64,000 bases of DNA from VAZQ01 sp963763365 (GCA_963763365.1 CAVXOE010000006.1:1-64000); one strand, 5' to 3'. Numbered from the stretch's first letter, positions 37,004 to 49,314 are shown. Notes: generated by a model not told the origin, from the letters alone. Program-made: numbers and translations.

Positions 37004-37855
37004 ATGCGCGTTTTCGCTGCAAAGCATCTCGGGCCGGTGCTTCTGGCTATTGGCGTGCTCGGCGCCGGGCCCACGTTCGCGCAGACCGCGCAGGAGCGCC
37101 GCGCGTGCGAGGGTGAGGACGGGGCGACGGTGGAGCAGCGCATCGCCGGATGCACGGCCGTCATCAAAGCCGCCAAGGGGGACAAGGGCGACAAGAGCGA
37201 CAAGCTCGCCGAGACCTACGATCGTCGCGGCGCCGCCTACCGCATGCAGGGCGAATTCAACCTCGCCATCCAGGACTATAATCAGGCGATCAAGCTCAAT
37301 CCCAAGTTCGCCCAGGCCTACAACAACCGCGGCGTCGCCTATGACCACAAGGGCGAATTCGACCGCGCGCTTCAGGACTTCGATCAGGCGATCAAGCTCA
37401 AGCCATCGGCCTTGACGCACTTCAATCGCGGCAACGCCTATCTCGGCAAGAGCCAGTTCGACCACGCCATCGACGACTACAACCAGGCGATCAAGCTCAA
37501 GCCGGATTTCGCGGCAGCCTACGACAACCGCTGCTGGTCGCGCGCGGTGGTCGGTATCCTCAAGCCGGCGCTCGCCGACTGCAACGAGGCGCTGCGCCTT
37601 TCGCCGAATAACCCGGTGACGCTGGAGAGCCGCGGCTTGGTCTTTCTGAAGATGACGAACTTCGACGCCGCGGTCTCCGATTACGAAGCCGCCCTTCGGC
37701 ACAATCCAGGGCACGCCAGTGCGCTCTACGGCCGTGGCGTGGCGAAGCTCAAGAACGAGGATACGACCGGCGAGGCCGACATCACGGCCGCCAAGGCCAT
37801 TCAGTCCGATATTGCCGAGGAATATGCCCGCTACGGCGTGCAGGAGACCCATTAG
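37004..37855 (+). CDS. exported tetratricopeptide repeat protein
   Basis: A 283-residue periplasmic protein. The ATG at 37004 has GGAG seven bases upstream and gives a signal peptide (HLGPVLLAIGVLGAGPTFAQ). About six TPR units follow from residue 60, for example AYRMQGEFNLAIQDYNQAIK, AYDHKGEFDRALQDFDQAIK and AYLGKSQFDHAIDDYNQAIK, each ending LNP or LKP. A Lys/Asp-rich KAAKGDKGDKSDK lies before the first. TPR arrays bind partner proteins; the partner is unknown. It lies between xerD and accA, all on the plus strand but well separated. Confidence 0.9.
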   Translation: MRVFAAKHLGPVLLAIGVLGAGPTFAQTAQERRACEGEDGATVEQRIAGCTAVIKAAKGDKGDKSDKLAETYDRRGAAYRMQGEFNLAIQDYNQAIKLNPKFAQAYNNRGVAYDHKGEFDRALQDFDQAIKLKPSALTHFNRGNAYLGKSQFDHAIDDYNQAIKLKPDFAAAYDNRCWSRAVVGILKPALADCNEALRLSPNNPVTLESRGLVFLKMTNFDAAVSDYEAALRHNPGHASALYGRGVAKLKNEDTTGEADITAAKAIQSDIAEEYARYGVQETH

Positions 37856-38031
37856 CGCCACGGTCCTGCCCTAGCGCCTTGTTTGGACATGATTTTTTAA
37901 AGGCCCGGCCGGCAACTTTTCAGGCTCAAGCTCTGGTGTTTGTTTGGCGCGGCGTGCCATAAGCGCCCGATCATGATCCGGGCGGACGATCAGTGGGCAT
38001 TGCGGCCGCGGCCTAGGCGTAGAACGGCTTG

Positions 38032-38988
38032 ATGCGCAGCTACCTCGATTTTGAAAAGCCGGTGGCCGAGCTCGAAGCCAAGCTCGAAGAGCTGCGCGCG
38101 CTCGAGACCGGCGAGAACGCAGTGGTGATCGGCGAGGAGATTTCCCGCCTTGAGGCCAAGGCCGCGCAGGCGCTCAACGAACTCTATGAGGAACTTTCAC
38201 CCTGGCAGAAGACCCAGGTGGCGCGTCATCCCGAGCGGCCGCACTGCCTCGATTATGTCGCCGCGCTGATCACCGATTTCGTCCCGCTCGCCGGCGACCG
38301 CAAGTTCGGTGACGACGAGGCGATCGTCGGCGGCTTCGGCCGTTTCCGGGGCGAGAGCCTGTGCATCGTCGGCCACGAGAAGGGCTCCTCGACGGAAAGC
38401 CGGCTCAAGCACAATTTCGGCATGGCGCGCCCCGAGGGCTACCGCAAGGCCGAACGCCTGATGGGGATGGCCGATCGCTTCGGTATCCCGATCCTGTCGC
38501 TGGTGGACACGGCCGGCGCCTATCCGGGCATTGGCGCGGAGGAGCGGGGGCAGGCCGAAGCCATCGCCCGCTCGACCGACACCTGTCTCGCCCTGAGCGT
38601 GCCGAATGTCGCCGTCATCCTGGGGGAAGGCGGCTCGGGCGGGGCGATCGCGCTTGCCACCGCCAACCGGGTACTGATGCTCGAACATGCCATCTACAGT
38701 GTGATCTCGCCCGAGGGCGCCGCCTCGATCCTATGGCGTGACACCTCGAAGGCGCAGGAGGCGGCCACCAACATGAAGATCACCGCCGAGGACATGATGC
38801 GCTTCGGCGTCATCGACCGCATCGTCACCGAACCCTCGGGCGGAGCCCATCGCAACCCGGCCGCCGCCATCACCATGACGGGGGAGGCGATCGCCGACGC
38901 CTTCGACAGCCTTAAGGGCCTCGACCGGGCGGCGGTGCGGCGGCAGCGGCGGGAGAAGTTTCTGGCGATGGGACGGATCGCCGGATAA
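38032..38988 (+). CDS. accA: acetyl-CoA carboxylase carboxyltransferase subunit alpha
   Basis: A 318-residue subunit that, with AccD, transfers CO2 from carboxybiotin to acetyl-CoA, the first step of fatty acid synthesis. MRSYLDFEKPVAELEAKLEE starts the N-terminal helix pair. The crotonase core shows VGHEKGSSTESRLKHNFGMA, LVDTAGAYPGIGAEERGQAE, VILGEGGSGGAIALATANRV and AIYSVISPEGAASILWRDTS. The ATG at 38032 is preferred over a TTG one codon earlier. Length fits the family (about 317). Confidence 0.97.
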   Translation: MRSYLDFEKPVAELEAKLEELRALETGENAVVIGEEISRLEAKAAQALNELYEELSPWQKTQVARHPERPHCLDYVAALITDFVPLAGDRKFGDDEAIVGGFGRFRGESLCIVGHEKGSSTESRLKHNFGMARPEGYRKAERLMGMADRFGIPILSLVDTAGAYPGIGAEERGQAEAIARSTDTCLALSVPNVAVILGEGGSGGAIALATANRVLMLEHAIYSVISPEGAASILWRDTSKAQEAATNMKITAEDMMRFGVIDRIVTEPSGGAHRNPAAAITMTGEAIADAFDSLKGLDRAAVRRQRREKFLAMGRIAG

Positions 38989-39290
38989 ATTCCGGCGCAA
39001 ATGACCGGATTTCGTCAGACTTCTTGGTGCAAAGCCCGCCCGTCACCGAAAAATATAACATCTGTGGCTTTCGGGTTGTGCCCTGATCTTACCCAAGTCT
39101 TGCTCTAGCGTTTCAATGCTTTCGCCAGTGGGGAACGTCGGGAATCCTCCGTTTCGTATTAACCCTACGTTCACTAATGGCGTGCTCAAACGAGAATCGC
39201 CAGGTTAACGCCTTGTGAATGGCGCAGCTTGCGGTTATCGATTTGATCGGGGAAAGGCTTGGGGAAGCCTACTGGTCGGGGGAGCATCGC
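38989..39290. other. intergenic region accA to L,D-transpeptidase
   Basis: About 300 bp without a supported gene. It contains several TTAAC/AACGTTCA-type AT-richer patches and probably the promoter of the next gene. CGGGGGAG at 39278-39285 is the ribosome site used to choose the TTG start at 39291. Confidence 0.5.
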
Positions 39291-40757
39291 TTGAATCGTC
39301 GGCTCATGGTTCGCCCGCTTTTGGCGTGCGCCGCGTTTGCGGCGGCCATCGCGCTTGCCGGTTGCGATTCGACTGACGGCGGACCGTCGCCGCTCAGCGG
39401 CCGCCATATGCAGCCGATTTCCGATCGCATGCTCGCGGACATCGAACAGAAGAACATGAGCAAGGAATCCGCCATCCTGGTGCGGATTTTCAAGGAAGAG
39501 TCCGAGCTCGAAATCTGGAAGGAAGATCGTTCCGGCCGCTTCGCGCTGCTCAAGACCTTCCCAATTTGCCGCTGGTCCGGCGATCTTGGCCCCAAGGTCA
39601 AGCAGGGCGACCGTCAGGCACCCGAGGGCTTCTATACGATCACGCCGGGCCATATGAACCCGAATTCCAACTATTATCTCGCGATCAATACTGGATTCCC
39701 GAACGCCTATGACCGCGCCAACGGCCGCACCGGCGACTTCCTGATGATCCATGGCGACTGCTCGTCGCGCGGCTGCTACGCCATGACGGACGAACAGATC
39801 GCCGAGATCTACTCACTCGCCCGCGAATCGTTCTTCGGCGGTCAAAAGGCGTTCCAGATCCAGGCCTATCCGTTCCGCATGACGCCGACCAACATGGCGC
39901 GGCACCGCAGCTCGCAGCACATGGCGTTCTGGCGCATGCTCAAGCAGGGCTACGACCACTTCGAGGTCACCCGGCACGAGCCCAAGATCGATGTCTGCGA
40001 CCGCCACTATGTGTTCGACGCCGAATCGAACGGCAAGTTCGGCCCGTCCGACCATTGCCCGGCCTACCGGGTGCCCGAGCAGATCGCCAGCCTGGTGCGT
40101 GACAAGCAGCGCCGCGATGACATCCAAACCGCCGAACTGGTCAACCGTGGTACCCCGGTCGCTGCCAGCCGTGCGGGCGTCGATGGCGGCATGAACAAGG
40201 TCTTCCTCGCCGCGATCAATGGGACGGGCCGCGACTTCATCGATTCCGACGGCCGTATCGCGGCGTTCAATCCGCCGCCGAAGGTGCCCGGCACGATCCC
40301 GGCGCACGTCAATCCGCCGCGCGAGGTGGCGGATAACTCGTCGACCGGCAGCGTGTTTAGTGGCTTTAGCCTCGCCTCATCCGAATCGAAGCCCGCGCCC
40401 GTGCAGGTGGCCTCGGCGGCGCCGGCAAAGTCGTCCGGCGGGTTCTTCAGCAATCTGTTTGGGAGCAAGGAAGAGGCCCCGCCGCCGGCCGCCGCTGCGG
40501 AAGCAGCGAAGCCCAAGGCCGCCGCTAAACCAGCGCCAAGCAAGCCGGCGCAGACCGCGACGGCATCGGTCGTCGCCACGCGCTCAAAGCCTGCCGAGCC
40601 TCAACCGGCGAACGTACGGACCGCCAATGCGGGAGCGGCACGGGCGCAAGAGGCGAACGCAGCGCCGCAGCCGCCGGAGAACAGCGGTATGCTCAGCGGC
40701 GCGGCTCCGACCGTACAGTCGTCCGGGTTCGAAAATCGCTTCGGCGGTTGGCGCTGA
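39291..40757 (+). CDS. lipoprotein L,D-transpeptidase (YafK-like) with long Ala/Pro tail
   Basis: A 488-residue protein. Start: TTG at 39291 (GGGGGAG six bases upstream) gives LNRRLMVRPLLACAAFAAAI and a lipobox LAGC with Cys25; an ATG at 39306 is the alternative. The catalytic domain matches the gene at 13182 closely: SAILVRIFKEESELEIWKED, CRWSGDLGPKVKQGDRQAPE and LMIHGDCSSRGCYAMTDEQI with His and Cys. From about residue 355 the chain is low-complexity Ala/Pro/Lys (AAEAAKPKAAAKPAPSKPAQ), perhaps a wall-spanning linker. Role: remodelling 3-3 cross-links or releasing wall-attached proteins. The opposite orientation of the two paralogs and 25 kb between them argue for an old duplication. Confidence 0.9.
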   Translation: MNRRLMVRPLLACAAFAAAIALAGCDSTDGGPSPLSGRHMQPISDRMLADIEQKNMSKESAILVRIFKEESELEIWKEDRSGRFALLKTFPICRWSGDLGPKVKQGDRQAPEGFYTITPGHMNPNSNYYLAINTGFPNAYDRANGRTGDFLMIHGDCSSRGCYAMTDEQIAEIYSLARESFFGGQKAFQIQAYPFRMTPTNMARHRSSQHMAFWRMLKQGYDHFEVTRHEPKIDVCDRHYVFDAESNGKFGPSDHCPAYRVPEQIASLVRDKQRRDDIQTAELVNRGTPVAASRAGVDGGMNKVFLAAINGTGRDFIDSDGRIAAFNPPPKVPGTIPAHVNPPREVADNSSTGSVFSGFSLASSESKPAPVQVASAAPAKSSGGFFSNLFGSKEEAPPPAAAAEAAKPKAAAKPAPSKPAQTATASVVATRSKPAEPQPANVRTANAGAARAQEANAAPQPPENSGMLSGAAPTVQSSGFENRFGGWR

Positions 40758-41006
40758 GGCCTGTCCGGTCCGGCCGGTTATCGCAGGAACCGATTTTCTG
40801 CATAGCCGCCTGAGCAGCCTGCGATTCCCCGTCTGCGTGGGATGAGCGGACGCCTACCCGCCTCGGTCTAAAGCAAGCGCTCTCACCTAATCCGCGTTCT
40901 TTCCGCACTGACTTTCGGTGCACACATCTTTCGGTGCACACAAGCGGCAGCTTGCGTGCCAGAATGTCCATGGTCGGCGTCGCCAGAATCGATAGCGAGG
41001 TCCCCT

Positions 41007-42641
41007 ATGGTCGCAGATGCAGCAGTCGCCGCGGCTGGGCAGAACGATCGACCGGCCGCGCCCGACCGTCCGGCAGCCGTCCGTGATGGGCTGATCGGGC
41101 GCCTCGCCGGCAGGCTTTCGACAACCGTAATGCTCGTACTGGTCATCCTGGCAGGGCTGCCGGTCGCCGTCTGGCTCGACATGCGCGACCTGTCTGAGCA
41201 GGCACTGCTCGATCAGGCGGATGATCTGACATCGATGATCAACAACATCCGGGACTACTACGCCACCAACGTGGTCGAACGGGTACTGGCCGGCGGCGAA
41301 AAGACCCAGGTGCTGCCGAACTACACGGTGGTGCCGGGCGCCATTCCGATCCCGGCCACGCTGTCGCTCGATCTCGGCAACGTCATCAATCGCGACAATG
41401 GCAATGTCCGCTTCCGCTTCTTCTCGGACCATCCGTTCAAGAACCGGACGCCGCACACCTTCGATGCGTTCGAGCGCGACGCGCTGGCGACACTGCGCGA
41501 AAACCCGAGTGCGCGTCTCTATCAGGCCACGGGCTCGATCTTCGACCGCCGCGTCCGGCTGATCACGCCGATCATCATGGCGGCGGGCTGCGTGAATTGC
41601 CACAACTCGCATGTCGACAGCCCCAAGCAGGACTGGAAGGTCGGCGAGGTGCGCGGCATCGAGGAGATCAGCGTCAGCCAGCCGATCGCGGGGCGGCTGT
41701 TCGCGTTCAAATACCTGCTGCTCTATTTTGCCATCGTCGCAGCCATCGGGCTCGCCTTCATCACGCTGCAGCGCCATCAGTCGGAGTTGATCGCACGATT
41801 CAACCGCGAGCTCGAAAGGGCCAACGAGTTCCTGTCGAACGTCACCAAGAAGATCGCGCGGTATCTTCCGCCCCAGCTCTATCGCGGCATCCTGAGCGGG
41901 CAGATGGACGTCACCATCGCCACCGAGCGCAAGAAGCTGACGATCTTCTTTTCCGACATCGTCAATTTCACCTCGATCACCGAGCGCATGCAGCCGGAGG
42001 AGTTGACCGCGCTGCTCAACGAATACCTCACCGAAATGTCTGCGATCGCGACCGCGCGCGGCGGCACGATCAACAAATTCATCGGCGACGCGATCGTCAT
42101 TTTCTTCGGCCACCCCGAGACCCGCGGCGTCGCCGAGGACGCCAAAGCCTGCCTGGCGATGGCCTTCGAGATGCAGCGCCGCCTCGCCGAACTCAACGCG
42201 CAGTGGCGCGGCCGCGGAGTCGAGGAACCGTTTCGCGCGCGGATCGGCATCAATACCGGCTTCTGCAACGTCGGAAATTTCGGCAGCAACGAGCGCATGG
42301 ACTACACGATCATCGGCGCCGAGACGAACCTCGCGGCGCGGCTGCAATCGATCGCGCAGCCCGACGGGATCGTGTTGAGCTACGAGACTTTCATGCTCGT
42401 GCGCGATCTCGTGCGCGCGCACCCGCTTGAGCCGGTCAGGCTAAAGGGCATCGCGCACCCGATCGTACCGTATGCGGTGGAGGGGCTGCTCGGCGAGGCG
42501 GGCGGCAGCGCAAGAGTGATCAGCGAGCACGGCACCGGACTCGATCTTTTCATCGACCCGAGCGCGATGGACCAGGCTTCAAGGCAGCGCATTTGCGGCC
42601 TGCTCGAGGGCGTGCTCGCCGAACTGAAAGCGCGGGCATAA
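41007..42641 (+). CDS. membrane adenylate cyclase with heme-binding Tll0287-like sensor
   Basis: A 544-residue signalling protein. A first membrane helix (TTVMLVLVILAGLPVAVWLD) is at about 40-60, a periplasmic DUF3365/Tll0287-like domain follows (about 65-225) with a CxxCH heme c motif in MAAGCVNCHNSHVDSP, and a second helix (YLLLYFAIVAAIGLAFITL) is at about 235-255. A coiled linker leads to a class III cyclase domain (about 305-480): KKLTIFFSDIVNFTSITERM with the metal Asp, NKFIGDAIVIFFG, and MDYTIIGAETNLAARLQSIA. The heme domain is expected to sense redox state or a diatomic gas and control cAMP output. The Asp/Lys substrate set is adenylate-type by family. A single gene. Confidence 0.9.
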   Translation: MVADAAVAAAGQNDRPAAPDRPAAVRDGLIGRLAGRLSTTVMLVLVILAGLPVAVWLDMRDLSEQALLDQADDLTSMINNIRDYYATNVVERVLAGGEKTQVLPNYTVVPGAIPIPATLSLDLGNVINRDNGNVRFRFFSDHPFKNRTPHTFDAFERDALATLRENPSARLYQATGSIFDRRVRLITPIIMAAGCVNCHNSHVDSPKQDWKVGEVRGIEEISVSQPIAGRLFAFKYLLLYFAIVAAIGLAFITLQRHQSELIARFNRELERANEFLSNVTKKIARYLPPQLYRGILSGQMDVTIATERKKLTIFFSDIVNFTSITERMQPEELTALLNEYLTEMSAIATARGGTINKFIGDAIVIFFGHPETRGVAEDAKACLAMAFEMQRRLAELNAQWRGRGVEEPFRARIGINTGFCNVGNFGSNERMDYTIIGAETNLAARLQSIAQPDGIVLSYETFMLVRDLVRAHPLEPVRLKGIAHPIVPYAVEGLLGEAGGSARVISEHGTGLDLFIDPSAMDQASRQRICGLLEGVLAELKARA

Positions 42642-42667
42642 ATGCCCGCGTACTTCATCCAATTCGT

Positions 42668-42755
42668 CGTCATTGCGAGGAGCCCCAACGGGGCAACGAA
42701 GCAATCCAGACGTCATGACGCGATGCTGGATTGCTTCGCTGCGCTCGCAATGACG
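42668..42755. repeat. dispersed inverted repeat (CGTCATTGCGAGGAGC type)
   Basis: CGTCATTGCGAGGAGC with GCAACGAAGCAATCCAG faces CTGGATTGCTTCGCTG with GCTCGCAATGACG. It forms one long hairpin between two convergent genes. A second, diverged copy is at 54606. Very common intergenic element type in proteobacteria. Confidence 0.8.
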
Positions 42756-42777
42756 GATCACCCGAGCGGAATTTGCC

Positions 42778-45579
<2,802 letters not shown>

Positions 45580-45890
45580 GCGGAAGTCCTTATCTGTGCC
45601 ACCGCGCCAAATTGCAGTCCGCCCAAGCTGGCCGAAGCCCGCGGCCCTTGCGGCGCAGGCCGGAAATACGGCGTTTTTCGGGCTTCCACCATGCGCGTTT
45701 GGCCCCCGGCAGGCGACCGACGGGCTTTCCGACACTTAGGAGGGGGTCGGACCCTTGTCAATCGGCCATCTCGGATGGGGTTTGAACCTCTTGTTCTGGT
45801 CAAGATCACCCTTTAAGTGATCTCCCGCGAGGGGCTCCCCAACGCGATTGTCAAGCCGCCGACAGCCGCCCCACCCTTAGGACATTTTCG

Positions 45891-46787
45891 ATGGCCTCCC
45901 TGAATTTGCTGCCTGCTCTCGCGCCGCGATCGCGCATGGTTTCGCTCGCCACGATGACGGCGCTGGCACTGATCCTTCCGGCGGTGTCCGGCTGCTCCAA
46001 GGATTCGTCGTCGAAGCAGGAGACACCCGCAGCATCTGCCTCCGACCAGGTGATCGCGCGCGTCAACGGCGTCGATATCCGGCAGAGCGACCTCGCGATG
46101 GCCGAGGAGGACATGGGCGCCGAGATGGCGCAGGTGCCACCGGACCAGAAGCGCGATCAGCTCATCACCTATCTCTCCGACATCATCCTGGTCAGCCAGG
46201 CGGCCGACCAGAAGAAGCTCGGCGAGAGCGACGAGTTCAAGCGGCGGCTCGCCATGCTGCGCAACAAAGTGCTGATGGGCCTTGCTCTGCAGTCCGAGGT
46301 CAAGTCGGCGCTCACCGACGAGGCCTTCCGCAAGGTCTACGACGAGGCCGTCAAATCGATGACCCCGCAGGAGGAGGTGCGCGCGCGCCATATCCTGGTG
46401 GAGAACGAGGAAGAGGCGAAGGCGATCGCCGAACAGCTCAAGGGCGGCGCGGACTTCGCGACGCTCGCCAAGGAGAAGTCGAAGGATCCGGGCGCGGCCG
46501 AGGGCGGCGACCTCGGCTATTTCGGCAAGGACCAGATGGTGCCCGAATTCGCCGAGGTGGCGTTCAAGATGTATCCCGGCCAGGTCTCCAATCCGGTGAA
46601 GACGCAGTTCGGCTGGCACATCATCAAGGTCGAGGACAAGCGCACGCGCCCGGTGCCGGAATTCGAGAAGGTCAAGGATCAGATCGAGTCGTTCCTGACG
46701 CGCAAGACGCAGACCGAGTACGTCGCCAAGCTGCGCCAGAACGCCAAGATCGAGCGCCTCGACAAGCCGGCCGACGACAAGAAGTAG
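45891..46787 (+). CDS. peptidyl-prolyl isomerase lipoprotein (parvulin, PpiC/PrsA-like)
   Basis: A 298-residue periplasmic foldase. The signal ends in a lipobox, VSGC (Cys34). After a Ser/Ala linker comes a SurA_N-like helical domain (VIARVNGVDIRQSDLAMAEE) and one parvulin domain from about residue 165: VRARHILVENEEEAKAIAEQ, SKDPGAAEGGDLGYFGKDQM and VKTQFGWHIIKVEDKR with the active-site His. It probably helps exported proteins fold at the membrane; divergent from secA, which fits a role in secretion. Confidence 0.92.
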   Translation: MASLNLLPALAPRSRMVSLATMTALALILPAVSGCSKDSSSKQETPAASASDQVIARVNGVDIRQSDLAMAEEDMGAEMAQVPPDQKRDQLITYLSDIILVSQAADQKKLGESDEFKRRLAMLRNKVLMGLALQSEVKSALTDEAFRKVYDEAVKSMTPQEEVRARHILVENEEEAKAIAEQLKGGADFATLAKEKSKDPGAAEGGDLGYFGKDQMVPEFAEVAFKMYPGQVSNPVKTQFGWHIIKVEDKRTRPVPEFEKVKDQIESFLTRKTQTEYVAKLRQNAKIERLDKPADDKK

Positions 46788-46851
46788 TCCGCCGTCTCGG
46801 TCGCCGGAATTCCCTGCGACTTGATCGCTGCTATATCGTTGCTGCTGTGCC

Positions 46852-46874
46852 ATGGCCGGGCTTGTCCCGGCCAT
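46852..46874. repeat. short dispersed palindrome
   Basis: ATGGCCGGG-CTTGT-CCCGGCCAT, a perfect 9-bp stem downstream of the parvulin gene. This hairpin core is a frequent intergenic motif in Bradyrhizobium-like genomes. It could end or stabilise the parvulin transcript. Confidence 0.6.
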
Positions 46875-46964
46875 AACTGTCTTTCGTATCCGCGTCCTGG
46901 CGTGACCGCATGATGCGGAGTAAAACGAGCGCATAAACTTGCGCAAAAAGACAGGGAGGAAGCG

Positions 46965-48053
46965 ATGGCCGGTATCGTGCAAACCGTTGCTTTGAGCGGC
47001 GTCGTCGCGCTGGCAATGCTGTCTCCGGTCGCAGCCCAGACGATTCCGAAATTCGAAGTCGATCCGACCTGGCCGCAGGCGCTGCCGTCGAACTGGATCA
47101 TCGGCACCATCGGCGGCATCACGGTCGATGCGCAGGACCACATCTGGATCAATCAGCGCCCGAGCGGACTTGATGCCCGCGAAAAGCGCGCGTCCACGGA
47201 CTCGAACGTGAAATGCTGCGTACCGGCGCCACCGGTCATCGAGTTCGACCAGTCCGGCAAGGTGGTGCAGGGCTGGGGCGGCGACGGCCCGGACTACAAG
47301 TGGGGCAACGACGGACACGGCATCCACGTCGACCACAACAATTTCGTGTGGGTTGGCGATAACGTCACGACCGGCGGGCACATCTTCAAGTTCACGCGCG
47401 ACGGCAAGTTCGTCATGCGGATCGGCAAGCCCGGTACGCCGGCCGGCTCAAACGATACCGAGCATCTCGGCCGTCCGGCCGACATGGTCGTCGACCGCGA
47501 GACCAACGAGTTGTTCGTCGCCGACGGTTACGGCAACAAGCGCGTGATCGTGTTCGACGCTGCGACCGGCGCCTACAAGCGGCACTGGGGCGCCTACGGC
47601 AAGCCGCCGAGCGACGAGAAGGTCGCGTGGGATCCGAAAGGCCCGCCGCCGCAGCAGTTCACCAATCCGGTGCATTGCATCACCATCACCAACGACGGCC
47701 TCGTCGTGGTGTGCGACCGCCAGCACAACCGCATGCAGTTCTTCCGCAAGGACGGTACCTTCGTGCGCGAAATCTTTGTGTTGAAGGAGAGCTATCCTGG
47801 GACCATCGGCTCGATCGTGAAGTGGCCGGATGCGGCGCAGACCTACCTGCTCGTGGTCGACGATCCGAACGGCCAGTTCCATGTGGTCAACCGCACGAGC
47901 GGCGAAGTCGTGAACAGCATCGGCCGCGTCGGTCATCAGCTCGGCGAGTTTTACAATCTTCACTTCATCGGCATCGACAGCAAAGGCAACGTCTATTCCG
48001 CCGAAGTGCAGGGCAAGCGCGTGCAGAAGTTCCGCAATCTTGGCGGACTGTGA
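46965..48053 (+). CDS. exported NHL-repeat (beta-propeller) protein
   Basis: A 362-residue secreted protein. The signal is MAGIVQTVALSGVVALAMLS, ending PVAAQ. Repeats of the NHL/six-bladed type follow: IGGITVDAQDHIWINQRPSG, HGIHVDHNNFVWVGDNVTTG, HLGRPADMVVDRETNELFVA, PVHCITITNDGLVVVCDRQH and FYNLHFIGIDSKGNVYSAEV. Each blade carries the D-x-x-G/NxV/IW pattern. Similar to the lyase-like 'peptidylglycine' propellers by fold only; enzyme function is not supported. Preceded by GGGAGGAAGCG. 14 bp before argJ, possibly co-transcribed. Confidence 0.85.
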   Translation: MAGIVQTVALSGVVALAMLSPVAAQTIPKFEVDPTWPQALPSNWIIGTIGGITVDAQDHIWINQRPSGLDAREKRASTDSNVKCCVPAPPVIEFDQSGKVVQGWGGDGPDYKWGNDGHGIHVDHNNFVWVGDNVTTGGHIFKFTRDGKFVMRIGKPGTPAGSNDTEHLGRPADMVVDRETNELFVADGYGNKRVIVFDAATGAYKRHWGAYGKPPSDEKVAWDPKGPPPQQFTNPVHCITITNDGLVVVCDRQHNRMQFFRKDGTFVREIFVLKESYPGTIGSIVKWPDAAQTYLLVVDDPNGQFHVVNRTSGEVVNSIGRVGHQLGEFYNLHFIGIDSKGNVYSAEVQGKRVQKFRNLGGL

Positions 48054-48067
48054 TTGGGGAGAAGATT

Positions 48068-49309
48068 TTGTCGACTGCCATCTCGCCGCTTGCACCCGAC
48101 GCGTTTCCCGATATGCCACCGCTCGACGGCGTACGGTTTGCAACCGCCGCCGCCGGCATTCGCTACGCGGGACGTACGGACGTGCTGCTTGCGCTGTTCG
48201 ATCAAGGCACGACGGTCGCGGGCGTGTTCACCAAATCGAAATGTCCGTCCGCGCCGGTCGATTGGTGCCGTGCGCAGCTCAAGGGCGGCAGGGCGGCTGG
48301 CCTCGTGGTCAATTCCGGCAACGCCAACGCCTTCACCGGCAAATCCGGGCGGACGGCCACCAAGCTCACCGCCGAGATTGCCGGCAAGACGATCGGCTGC
48401 AAGCCGGCCGAAGTATTCCTTGCCTCGACCGGCGTGATCGGCGAGCCGCTCGACGCCACGAAGTTCAGCACCGTGATGGATGGGCTCGCGGCCGGCGCCA
48501 CACCGGGCAACTGGCATGAGGCCGCCAAGGCCATCATGACCACCGATACGTTCCCGAAAGGCGCCGCCGCCATGGTGCGGCTGGGCGGCATCCCGGTCAC
48601 CATCTGCGGCATCGCCAAGGGCGCCGGCATGATCGCACCCGACATGGCGACTATGCTGTCGTTCGTGTTCACCGACGCGGCGATTTCGCAGAGCGTGCTG
48701 CAAAACCTGCTGTCGAAAGGTGTCATCGACACCTTCAATGCCGTGACGATCGATGGCGACACCTCGACGTCTGACACGTTGATGGCGTTCGCCACTGGGG
48801 CGGCCGAAAAGCGCGGCGCCACGAAGATCACCAAGCTCAGCGACCCGCGGCTGCCCGCGTTCCGCAAGGCGTTCGACGCCGTGCTCGCGGACCTCGCCGA
48901 GCAGGTTGCACGCGATGGCGAGGGCGCACGCAAGCTTGTCGAGATCATCGTCGAAGGCGCGGCGTCGAAATCTTCCGCGCGGCGGATCGCGCTTTCGATC
49001 GCCAACTCGCCGCTGGTGAAGACCGCGATCGCCGGCGAGGACGCCAACTGGGGCCGCGTCGTGATGGCGGTCGGCAAGGCCGGCGAGAAGGCGGACCGCG
49101 ACAAGCTCTCGATCTGGTTCGGCGGCATCCGCGTTGCGCACAAGGGCGAGCGCGATCCGGCCTACGTCGAAGCTGAAGTGGCCGCCGTGATGAAGAAGCC
49201 CGAGATCACGCTGAAGGTAGCGCTCGGGATCGGCAAAGGCCGCGACCGCGTGCTGACCTGCGACCTCACCAAGGAATACATCGCCATCAACGGCGACTAC
49301 CGGTCATAG
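48068..49309 (+). CDS. argJ: bifunctional ornithine acetyltransferase/N-acetylglutamate synthase
   Basis: A 413-residue enzyme of the cyclic arginine pathway, moving acetyl from N-acetylornithine to glutamate. The TTG at 48068 is the start because GGGGAG lies just upstream and the length then matches the family (about 413). It is an autoprocessing Ntn-fold enzyme: Thr in GMIAPDMATMLSFVFTD is the new N-terminus of the beta chain. VVNSGNANAFTGKSGRTATK, EVFLASTGVIGEPLDATKF and VKTAIAGEDANWGRVVMAVG are other signatures. mutT lies 1.1 kb on, past a leftward GGDEF gene, an order seen in relatives. Confidence 0.96.
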   Translation: MSTAISPLAPDAFPDMPPLDGVRFATAAAGIRYAGRTDVLLALFDQGTTVAGVFTKSKCPSAPVDWCRAQLKGGRAAGLVVNSGNANAFTGKSGRTATKLTAEIAGKTIGCKPAEVFLASTGVIGEPLDATKFSTVMDGLAAGATPGNWHEAAKAIMTTDTFPKGAAAMVRLGGIPVTICGIAKGAGMIAPDMATMLSFVFTDAAISQSVLQNLLSKGVIDTFNAVTIDGDTSTSDTLMAFATGAAEKRGATKITKLSDPRLPAFRKAFDAVLADLAEQVARDGEGARKLVEIIVEGAASKSSARRIALSIANSPLVKTAIAGEDANWGRVVMAVGKAGEKADRDKLSIWFGGIRVAHKGERDPAYVEAEVAAVMKKPEITLKVALGIGKGRDRVLTCDLTKEYIAINGDYRS

Positions 49310-49314
49310 AAAAA

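Noticed and set aside
47627..48067. N-terminal extension of argJ into the NHL gene
   Set aside because: Out of frame with the NHL protein, Arg-rich, and unlike ArgJ; the TTG at 48068 gives the normal length.
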